Shown piece by piece: positions 1 through 5,435 of a DNA stretch of 6,272 nt (its first letter is position 1; every line of letters begins with the position of its first letter). Origin of the DNA: Lachnospiraceae bacterium (GTDB lineage: Bacteria; Bacillota; Clostridia; Lachnospirales; Lachnospiraceae). The notes under the pieces were generated by a model that was not told where the DNA came from, did no database searches, and saw only the letters and a program-made list of their open reading frames with translations. Location of the stretch: assembly GCA_029068665.1 (NCBI GenBank), contig JAIECC010000067.1:1-6272 (forward strand), written 5' to 3'. The position numbers and the translations under genes are program-made.

Positions 1-205
1 CTGATGAAGACATGGAAAAAGTCCAACCACTCAGCATCAAAAAGCATGGCACTGCCATTCGAATCATAAATAAATAAATCGGATTAGACACTTCAAAAAT
101 TTTTGAATGATTTATAATTACAAAAATTATTAAAACAGCCTTTAAATAATAGATTGATGCAATATTCCTCTTTACTATTTCATTCTCCACTACAGTATCT
201 TTCAT
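1..205 (-). CDS. Membrane acyltransferase-3 family protein, N-terminal part, cut by the window edge
   Basis: The reading frame opens at ATG 205-203 and stays open to base 2, giving 68 visible residues. An in-frame TGA lies immediately upstream (208-206), so no earlier start exists in this frame. A GAGG ribosome site at 214-211 sits five bases before the ATG. The protein has a short charged N-terminus, then a hydrophobic segment around residues 18-33 with YYLKAVLIIFVIINHS. It ends with a second hydrophobic stretch around residues 46-63 containing MAVPCFLMLSGW. An early His at the end of the first helix and a VPxF...SG motif in the second are characteristic of acyltransferase-3 (PF01757) membrane proteins. 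These use cytoplasmic acyl donors, often acetyl-CoA, to O-acylate exported sugars. Next to a nonulosonic acid cassette, a role in decorating the surface glycan is plausible but inferred. The family call is fairly firm; the substrate is unknown because most of the protein lies outside the window. Confidence 0.82.
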   Translation of the reverse strand, partial: MKDTVVENEIVKRNIASIYYLKAVLIIFVIINHSKIFEVSNPIYLFMIRMAVPCFLMLSGWTFSMSSS

Positions 206-268
206 TCAAACCTCATCTTCTTCCTATGAGAACACCATATCCTTGCCCCTATTAAAGAAAATATTTTA

Positions 269-379
269 GTCAAAGACCCCGCAGCAAGCTGACGGGGCAT
301 CAAACTTGCAACACTGCAGAACAACGAGATATTTGACCCTCGCGGCATTCGTCAAATGGATGCTTCACATCCCTTTGAC
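269..379 (-). other. Structured leader element with alternative hairpins upstream of the acyltransferase gene
   Basis: Read on the minus strand this stretch holds four alternating complementary blocks: GTCAAA (379-374), TTTGAC (356-351), GTCAAA (337-332) and TTTGAC (274-269). Blocks one and two close a hairpin of 11 base pairs with one mismatch (379-351; inner stem GGATG/CATCC, loop TGAAG). Blocks two and three could instead pair as a perfect 7-bp stem (ATTTGAC/GTCAAAT). Blocks three and four could enclose a GC-rich hairpin at 297-277, CCCCG plus CAG/CTG with one unpaired base and a 4-base loop. The element starts about 33 bases after the predicted transcription start and ends 63 bases before the acyltransferase ATG, so it would be transcribed as part of that leader. 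It could be an attenuator or riboswitch-like element, or a copy of a dispersed structured repeat. It matches no riboswitch class that I recognise. Confidence 0.6.
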
Positions 380-418
380 TCATTACTAGCGGAAATAAAT
401 GTTCTGAAATTTTTCTGA

Positions 419-447
419 ATTATACTCTAATAATACCCTTTAGTCAA
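419..447 (-). promoter_or_regulatory. SigA-type promoter for the acyltransferase gene
   Basis: On the minus strand a TTGACT -35 box (447-442) is followed by a 17-base spacer and a perfect TATAAT -10 box (424-419). The predicted transcription start is near 412, leaving a leader of about 207 nt before the ATG at 205. The promoter lies about 73 bases beyond the stop of the cytidylyltransferase gene. No convincing intrinsic terminator separates them, so read-through from the upstream unit could add to transcription. Boxes and spacing are near ideal; activity is inferred. Confidence 0.8.
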
Positions 448-519
448 ATTCTCACCATTCATTATAATATCATGTTTCTGAACAACAGAATGGTAACTAA
501 TGAACATTCCAATTTCTCA

Positions 520-1209
520 TTAATGAAACGCTGATGATTGCAACAAAAATTCCGCAAACAAAAAATCCAGAGAATTATCAATGTCTACAGAAGCTTCCTG
601 TGACATGACAAAAGCCCTACTATTCTTCCCAAAAAAACTCTTATTCTCAATAAAGCTTTGGGTTTTAGCCATGTAAATGGCACCATTTAAGCGATAATAC
701 TGTGGCAGTTCCTGCCGGCAGGAACGAATTACCTCTTCTCTTAAAAAATCATCCATGGAATTATCCTTCCCCAGGGTCCCGCTCCATAGTGGAGAATGCT
801 CACATTCACACACACTAACCAAATAATCCCGGTTTTCTTGCCGAAACACCTTATATGCATCCTTTAAGTTTTGGGCAGAACGAAATGGGGATGTGGGCTG
901 CAATTTACACACTTCCTTAAAAAATATATTCTGCTTTTCATAAAACTGTAATGCATGCAGGATTACGGCATCTGAAGAAACCAGATCTCCTGCTATATCC
1001 GCAGGACGAATAAATGGCACTTCTGCTCCGTATTTTCCGGCAACTGCAGCAATATCTTCATCATCTGTAGATACAATAATACGCTCAAAGATTCCCGACT
1101 GCAATGCTGCTTCTATGGTATATGCAAGCAACGGCTTTCCTGCCAAATCTTTAATATTCTTATGGGGAACCCCTTTAGAACCGCCCCTTGCCGGTATGAC
1201 TCCTAACAT
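520..1209 (-). CDS. CMP-nonulosonate (acylneuraminate-type) cytidylyltransferase
   Basis: This 229-residue protein has the full length and motifs of the CMP-sialic acid synthetase family (PF02348, NeuA/LegF/PseF/PtmB). The enzymes transfer CMP from CTP to a nonulosonic acid in the cytoplasm. Visible motifs are the N-terminal nucleotide loop IPARGGSKGVPHKN (residues 5-18), STDD (47-50), QPTSPFR (104-110), RLNGAIY (173-179) and SVDIDNSLDF (207-216). Asp209 and Asp211 match the metal-binding aspartates of the family. The start ATG is preceded by GGGTGAT, which matches the distal part of the Shine-Dalgarno consensus. It begins 22 bases after the acetyltransferase gene and is the last gene of the five-gene unit. 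The motifs do not settle whether the substrate is Neu5Ac, legionaminic, pseudaminic or another nonulosonic acid, so no gene symbol is given. The fold and reaction type are secure. Confidence 0.93.
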   Translation of the reverse strand: MLGVIPARGGSKGVPHKNIKDLAGKPLLAYTIEAALQSGIFERIIVSTDDEDIAAVAGKYGAEVPFIRPADIAGDLVSSDAVILHALQFYEKQNIFFKEVCKLQPTSPFRSAQNLKDAYKVFRQENRDYLVSVCECEHSPLWSGTLGKDNSMDDFLREEVIRSCRQELPQYYRLNGAIYMAKTQSFIENKSFFGKNSRAFVMSQEASVDIDNSLDFLFAEFLLQSSAFH

Positions 1210-1231
1210 CTTATCACCCTAACCTTTACTA

Positions 1232-1837
1232 TCATTTTATTCTGCGTGCCGGCACTCCAACATATGTACCCGGTTGAGTTATATCATGGACCACCACACT
1301 TCCGGCACCAACAGTAACATCACTGCAAATCGTTATTTTATCAATCACTGTACTGCCTGCTCCCAGCATGACACGGCTGCCAATATGACATCGCCCGCAA
1401 ATCGTAGTTCCCGGTGCCACATGAACAAAATCACCGATTTCTGTCTCATGCTCAACAATACTTCCGGTATTAATAATGCATCCCATTCCGATGTGCGCTT
1501 CCGGTCCCAAATGTACCCGATGTGCAATCAGCGTTCCTTTGCCCAGCACAACATTTTCGCCAACATATGCCTGACAGGAAACAATGGTAATACATTGCTG
1601 ATTCATAAAGCGGTTCAGCACTACTTCTCTCTGTCCATTATCACCAATGGCAGGAAATATTAGTTCCTGTCCTTCAAATTTATAATCCTTTAGCACCGGA
1701 TGACTCATTATATATTCATTTTCACCGGCATGTTCATCTACCAAAATAATTTCATTCGTCATATGATTTCCATGGAGGATATCCAGAATACTTCTTGCAT
1801 GTCCTCCACAGCCTAGTATAATTAATCGCTCTTTCAT
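1232..1837 (-). CDS. NeuD/PglD-like sugar O- or N-acyltransferase (left-handed beta-helix)
   Basis: The 201-residue protein has an N-terminal Rossmann-like PglD_N domain (LIILGCGGHARSILDIL, about residues 5-21). A left-handed beta-helix of hexapeptide repeats follows from about residue 90 to the end, closing with GVPARRIK. His130-Glu131 (VEHE), His139 and His13 in GGHA fall where PglD has its catalytic and acetyl-CoA-contacting residues. Relatives transfer acetyl from acetyl-CoA to an amino group on a UDP- or free sugar, or O-acetylate sialic acid. With an aminotransferase in the same unit, N-acylation of the new amino group is the likeliest role. The frame is open back to 1870, but ATG 1837 is chosen because GAGGAA (1847-1842) sits at proper spacing and the preceding gene stops at 1839, leaving a one-base gap. 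The end shows three consecutive in-frame stops (TGA TAG TAA, 1234-1226). The family is certain; the acceptor sugar is not. Confidence 0.9.
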   Translation of the reverse strand: MKERLIILGCGGHARSILDILHGNHMTNEIILVDEHAGENEYIMSHPVLKDYKFEGQELIFPAIGDNGQREVVLNRFMNQQCITIVSCQAYVGENVVLGKGTLIAHRVHLGPEAHIGMGCIINTGSIVEHETEIGDFVHVAPGTTICGRCHIGSRVMLGAGSTVIDKITICSDVTVGAGSVVVHDITQPGTYVGVPARRIK

Positions 1838-1838
1838 C

Positions 1839-2720
1839 TTATTCCTCATATTTACTACAATACTCTGCAAGCAATGCGTTCAGCCATTCATAATTCGCTT
1901 TTACCTGTTCCATGGTATCCTTCACTTCTAACGTAGCATTCAATCCCGGTCGTATCAACTCTAGCAAAGCACAATAAATCGGACTGTCCACTTTCAGAAT
2001 CTTATGCTGGTCCAACATTCCATCATTCTCACTTATGTGCAGCCATTTTACATGCTTATTCAATTTTCGGATTTCCTCCTGATAGTTCAATCCAAGTGTA
2101 TGACTGGAAACAAACAAATGTCCTAAATCCAATAATAAATCAAAGTCCAACTTCTGCTTCATTTCCATAATGGACACATAATCTGTCATTAAAAAATAAT
2201 TATTATTGTGAAATCGCTTAAAATTTCCTTGGTCCAATACATTATTTTCTAAATATACCTGAATCTTATACTGTCTTGCCTTTGATAAAATGCTCTCATA
2301 TGCATGGCAAAATCGTTCCATCGCTTCTTTTTTATCATATATTATATCAGCCGTAATCTCTTTACCAATCTGGTCAACTCCTACTTCTACTAAAAAACCG
2401 GCATGTAACGATAGTACATGACAGTCCAGCTTTGCCATCTGTTCAATGCAATCAAAATAATGCTGTAGCGAGCGTTGGTAAATATCATCATTGCAGGAAG
2501 CCAGATTCACAACGAAATCCTGTCTTGGCGGTGGAAAATAAGCATGACAGACATATTGCAGACCTGCCTGTTCCTTCCAATAGTATAAATCCTCCATTAT
2601 GCTATCATAATATACAGTCCCACCGGACAATTCGATATTATGAATTCCATTTTCCACACATTCCCGCAATACTTCTGAAATTGTTCTCTTTTTAATTGCA
2701 GATGAAGATAAATACAGCAT
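1839..2720 (-). CDS. TIM-barrel sugar (phosphate) isomerase/epimerase-like protein
   Basis: The 293-residue protein resembles the xylose isomerase-like/AP endonuclease IV TIM-barrel superfamily (PF01261). Likely metal and catalytic residues appear in the expected order: Glu158 in VYLENN, Asp198 and His201 in LLLDLGH, His228 in WLHISEND and Glu265 in ATLEVK. His59 and His106 also sit at barrel strand ends. Family members isomerise or epimerise sugars, usually with a divalent metal. The frame is open back to 2759, but ATG 2720 is used because AGGAG (2732-2728) lies seven bases upstream and overlaps the stop of the preceding synthase gene, which points to translational coupling. This is not a standard enzyme of sialic, legionaminic or pseudaminic acid synthesis. 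Its position between the NeuB-like synthase and the acetyltransferase suggests that it prepares the sugar precursor, but that is inference. A non-enzymatic or hydrolytic role is possible. Confidence 0.8.
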   Translation of the reverse strand: MLYLSSSAIKKRTISEVLRECVENGIHNIELSGGTVYYDSIMEDLYYWKEQAGLQYVCHAYFPPPRQDFVVNLASCNDDIYQRSLQHYFDCIEQMAKLDCHVLSLHAGFLVEVGVDQIGKEITADIIYDKKEAMERFCHAYESILSKARQYKIQVYLENNVLDQGNFKRFHNNNYFLMTDYVSIMEMKQKLDFDLLLDLGHLFVSSHTLGLNYQEEIRKLNKHVKWLHISENDGMLDQHKILKVDSPIYCALLELIRPGLNATLEVKDTMEQVKANYEWLNALLAEYCSKYEE

Positions 2721-2730
2721 TTGCCTGCTC

Positions 2731-3777
2731 CTATAATTCAATGATATCATCAACGGCATAATTCTTTGTTGCCGTTCGTCCTAAAACATCATCCACATAA
2801 AGTGCAGATATTCCAATTCCATTCGTACGTTTGGCTACTACATTTTCAACTGTAAAAGAGTCACCGCATAGAATATCCGCTTTCGCCACCAGACACTTTT
2901 GCAATGCTTTCCGGGTAAACTGTTCCGAAGATGTAGGCATCTTAAGACCAGTTCCAAGATAACATTCTACCTTGCGTATTTCCTGTACTAACTGTTTCAA
3001 TTCCTCCGGAGTTACGGATGCCATCTGGTCCGGTCCTGCCATGCTTCTATCCAAAGTAAAATGCTTTTCGACTACTTTTGCTCCCTTTGCCACAGCATAC
3101 GGAGAGGCGCCGATGCCTACAGAATGATCAGAATATCCTACTATAATATCAAATTCTTTTTTAAACGTATCAATAACATTCAGATTCGCCTCTGTATCCT
3201 GGATAGGATAATTGGCAGAACACTGTAATAGTATCACCTTATCGTTATACGGACGTATTGCTTCTAATGCTCTATATACTTCCTCCATATAACACATGCC
3301 TGCTGAAAGAATAATGGGTTTTCCCGTTTTAGCTGCCTCTCGCAGAAATTGAATGTTTGTCACATCTGTAGCTGCTATTTTCAGAGCCGGAACATCAAGT
3401 TCACACAATTCCTGTAAACTGTCCTGTTCAAATGGTGTTGATAAAAACGTTAATCCCTTGCCAGCTGCATAGCTTTGCAGCATCCGCATATTTTCTTTTC
3501 CCACTTCCAACGCTTTTAACATATCCAACTGGCTTTCATTTTTTGCAGTTGTCTTTTTTTGATACGGTGCCTTTGATGTGTCCTTTAACACCAGTTTTTC
3601 TGATTTAAAAGATTGAAATTTTACTGCATCTACTCCCGCATCTGCAGCAGCATCAATTAACTGTTTTGCCGTTTCCATATTTCCATTATGATTGACACCA
3701 GCCTCTGCAATAATATAGGTTTTTGATTCATCTGAAACAAGATACCGATCAATTTCTATTCTGTGACTGAATTTCAA
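2731..3777 (-). CDS. NeuB-family nonulosonic acid synthase
   Basis: The 348-residue protein joins a NeuB TIM barrel (PF03102, about residues 20-260) to a C-terminal SAF/antifreeze-like domain (PF08666, about 288-345). The family condenses phosphoenolpyruvate with an N-acylated hexosamine to make a nine-carbon acid, using Mn or Mg. Counting from TTG 3777, visible features are IIAEAGVNHNG with Glu25, VKFQ at 52-55, FLSTPF, CSANYP, metal ligands His218 (GYSDH) and His239 (EKHF), and SAF-domain Arg317 (AKRTNG). The usual SGE motif is replaced by AATD, putting Asp138 in place of Glu. The frame reaches ATG 3798, overlapping the previous gene, but that ATG lacks a spaced ribosome site and its extra residues VEER simply translate GAGGAG. 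TTG 3777 lies nine bases after GAGGAG and gives the start MKFSHRIEID, typical of relatives. The synthase assignment is strong; which nonulosonic acid it makes is unknown. Confidence 0.93.
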   Translation of the reverse strand: MKFSHRIEIDRYLVSDESKTYIIAEAGVNHNGNMETAKQLIDAAADAGVDAVKFQSFKSEKLVLKDTSKAPYQKKTTAKNESQLDMLKALEVGKENMRMLQSYAAGKGLTFLSTPFEQDSLQELCELDVPALKIAATDVTNIQFLREAAKTGKPIILSAGMCYMEEVYRALEAIRPYNDKVILLQCSANYPIQDTEANLNVIDTFKKEFDIIVGYSDHSVGIGASPYAVAKGAKVVEKHFTLDRSMAGPDQMASVTPEELKQLVQEIRKVECYLGTGLKMPTSSEQFTRKALQKCLVAKADILCGDSFTVENVVAKRTNGIGISALYVDDVLGRTATKNYAVDDIIEL

Positions 3778-3786
3778 AATACATCT

Positions 3787-3792
3787 CTCCTC
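3787..3792 (-). promoter_or_regulatory. Ribosome binding site that favours the TTG start of the synthase
   Basis: GAGGAG on the minus strand overlaps the TAG stop of the aminotransferase gene (3794-3792). It lies nine bases before TTG 3777. The competing in-frame ATG at 3798 lies upstream of this site and has only AAAGG one base before it, which is too close to work normally. The arrangement suggests termination-reinitiation coupling of the two genes. Confidence 0.6.
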
Positions 3793-5216
3793 TACCATAC
3801 CTTTGCAATATCTGCAATTTTTCTGATAATTCCCTCATCCACACGATAATTCGTTGGCAGATTAATTCCCATCTGGGAAATTTGTTTACTAACCTTACAT
3901 TCTCTGGCATACGGCCGATAAATGTCCATCTGACTCAGCGGTATAAAAAATGCTCTGGAATCGATTCCACTCTGCTTCATTTCAGCCATAAATGTATCCC
4001 GCTTATCCGCTTCAACCAAAATGCTGACCAGCCATGCCACTTTTTTTCTTTCCGGCAAGTCCTTTCTCTGTAAAGTAATGGAAGGAATTCCAGCCAGCAT
4101 AGTCCGGTATTTTTCTTCCAGTTCTTCTCTCCAATTTAATATTGTATCAATTTTTTCCAACTGTCCCACGCCAATGGCAGCCTGCAGGTTCGTCATTCGA
4201 TAATTATAACCAACTACCTCGTGATAATAACGACGTTCCTTAGACATACCATGATCCCGCAATTTTCGCATTAAACTGCTCAATTCTTCGGAGTTCGTAA
4301 CACACATACCGCCTTCTCCAGTGGTAATCACCTTATTTCCAAAGAAGGAAAAACATCCAATATCTCCAAATGAACCGACTTTCCTCCCCTTGTACAAAGC
4401 ACCATGTGCTTCAGCACAATCCTCTATGATATATAAATCGTGTTCTTTTGCTATCGCGCAAATAGCATCCATATCACATGGTTGTCCATATATATGCACC
4501 GGAATAATCGCTTTAGTCCTTGGTGTCACTGCTTTCTCAATTTCTTTTGGATCAATACACCAGCTATTTTCTTCGATATCAACAATTACAGGAGTAGCAC
4601 CTGTATGCAGCACTGCATTAATTGTGGCGGCAAATGTTAAATCCGGAACTATCACTTCATCTCCTGCTTTTATTCCCAATGCAACTAATGCAAGATGCAG
4701 TGCAACTGTTCCATTTGAAACGGCAACACCGTATTTTGAATCACAAAAAGCAGAAAAATCCTCTTCAAATCGATTAATATAATATCCACTGCTGGATATC
4801 CAAGTAGATACAAATGCATCCAGCAGATAATTCAGCTCATTTCCATTTAATTGAGGGTCAGCGATTGGCATGGAAGCTTCTTTTTTATAAAAACCAACTA
4901 CCTTTTGTTCCTTATCTATGATTGGTATGATACAAACCTTGCCCGCAAATTTATGTTCAACCGAAGCTTCCGGCTCTTCTGTGGTAACAGTAATCGATGC
5001 TGTATTAATAAAAGGTTCTGCCATTTCATTTAATGTATGACCGGTCATTAATGCACGTTTAACATCTCCGTCTGTAATGACCCCCCGAAACTTCCCTTCT
5101 TCATCCAGTACAAACACAATGCCATTGGTATTCTTATTCATTTTATACATGAATGTCATAAGGGAATCCTTGCTATTTCCTATTAGTGACTCATCTATAT
5201 CATACTTGTTCATCAT
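3792..5216 (-). CDS. CBS-domain pair fused to a DegT/DnrJ/EryC1/StrS sugar aminotransferase
   Basis: This 474-residue protein carries two CBS repeats (about residues 4-60 and 62-113, the first ending in VITDGDVKRALM). A full PLP-dependent nucleotide-sugar aminotransferase domain (PF01041, about 120-474) follows. The aminotransferase part has VSNGTVALHLA, HIYGQPCDM, EDCAEAHG with PLP-contacting Asp266, SFFGNKVITTGEGG with Schiff-base Lys295, and GYNYRMTNLQAAIG. The last two motifs resemble perosamine-synthase-type 4-aminotransferases acting on 4-keto-6-deoxy sugars. Typical DegT enzymes lack the first 115 residues. CBS pairs bind adenine nucleotides or related ligands, so control by cell energy state or product level is possible. 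ATG 5216 is chosen over in-frame ATG 5231 because GGGTGGTG lies just before 5216, while 5231 has no ribosome site and only about 11 bases of leader. It is the first gene of the unit. Domain calls are firm; the substrate is not. Confidence 0.92.
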   Translation of the reverse strand: MMNKYDIDESLIGNSKDSLMTFMYKMNKNTNGIVFVLDEEGKFRGVITDGDVKRALMTGHTLNEMAEPFINTASITVTTEEPEASVEHKFAGKVCIIPIIDKEQKVVGFYKKEASMPIADPQLNGNELNYLLDAFVSTWISSSGYYINRFEEDFSAFCDSKYGVAVSNGTVALHLALVALGIKAGDEVIVPDLTFAATINAVLHTGATPVIVDIEENSWCIDPKEIEKAVTPRTKAIIPVHIYGQPCDMDAICAIAKEHDLYIIEDCAEAHGALYKGRKVGSFGDIGCFSFFGNKVITTGEGGMCVTNSEELSSLMRKLRDHGMSKERRYYHEVVGYNYRMTNLQAAIGVGQLEKIDTILNWREELEEKYRTMLAGIPSITLQRKDLPERKKVAWLVSILVEADKRDTFMAEMKQSGIDSRAFFIPLSQMDIYRPYARECKVSKQISQMGINLPTNYRVDEGIIRKIADIAKVW

Positions 5217-5248
5217 TCTAACACCACCCATCTATATAATACTGTCTC

Positions 5249-5277
5249 ATCATACACCTTTTCCATTTTTCGGTCAA
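5249..5277 (-). promoter_or_regulatory. SigA-type promoter of the five-gene nonulosonic acid unit
   Basis: A TTGACC -35 box (5277-5272), a 17-base spacer and a TATGAT -10 box (5254-5249) lie on the minus strand. The predicted start near 5242 gives a leader of about 26 nt before ATG 5216. With the terminator at 5399-5372 just upstream, this promoter separates the unit from the glycosyltransferase gene. No other promoter as good is seen before 447. Confidence 0.8.
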
Positions 5278-5312
5278 TATTCTATTTATTTCTTGCTTTT
5301 TCATAATGTTAC

Positions 5313-5324
5313 AACACATGTGTT
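5313..5324. promoter_or_regulatory. Perfect 12-bp palindrome, candidate operator
   Basis: AACACATGTGTT is a perfect palindrome centred about 41 bases upstream of the -35 box of the five-gene unit. On the minus strand it is interleaved with TGTG-AAAA-CACA, giving overlapping half-sites. Its position suits an activator or upstream regulator site. No specific regulator can be named from the sequence. Confidence 0.35.
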
Positions 5325-5371
5325 TTCACACTCTATTATTAGCAACTTTCACAATTGATACTCTTCCTTAT

Positions 5372-5399
5372 AAAAAAGAAAGCCAGATACCTGACTTTC
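5372..5399 (-). terminator. Intrinsic terminator of the glycosyltransferase gene
   Basis: On the minus strand GAAAGTCAG (5399-5391), loop GTAT, and CTGGCTTTC (5386-5378) form a nine-pair stem with one G-U pair. Six T residues follow directly (5377-5372). It lies 36 bases after the glycosyltransferase stop codon. The plus-strand reading has no T tract after the stem, so it acts only leftward. Confidence 0.9.
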
Positions 5400-5435
5400 A
5401 AAGAATTGCAGATTAACTAAAGCATTACTGTCTTC

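Noticed and set aside
268..273. Second TTGACT box as another -35 element
   Set aside because: No acceptable -10 hexamer lies 16-18 bases downstream on the minus strand.
277..297. GC-rich hairpin as an intrinsic terminator in the leader
   Set aside because: On the minus strand it is followed by TCTTTGAC rather than a run of T, so simple factor-independent termination is doubtful. It is kept as part of the structured element.
461..466. TATAAT on the minus strand as a second promoter -10 box
   Set aside because: No TTGACA-like hexamer lies at suitable spacing upstream, while the promoter at 447-419 has both boxes.
454..494. Inverted repeat ACCATTC/GAATGGT as terminator of the five-gene unit
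   Set aside because: The arms are 27 bases apart, the stem is short and AT-rich, and no T tract follows. An inner TTCTG/CAGAA hairpin (476-490) is also too weak.
1274..1663. Plus-strand open frame of 129 codons
   Set aside because: It lies wholly antisense to the acetyltransferase gene, has a low-complexity His/Asn/Cys-rich translation with no family motif, and has no promoter.
4321..4782. Plus-strand open frame of 153 codons
   Set aside because: It is antisense to conserved aminotransferase motifs, and its translation resembles no known protein.
5217..5231. Upstream in-frame ATG at 5231 as start of the aminotransferase gene
   Set aside because: No ribosome site precedes it, and the predicted transcript starts only about 11 bases upstream. 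The GGTGGTG it would encode fits better as the ribosome site for ATG 5216.
5077..5358. Plus-strand open frame of 93 codons reaching into the intergenic region
   Set aside because: It runs antisense through the CBS domain and then through the promoter of the opposite strand; the translation is Ser/Phe/Ile-rich without motifs.
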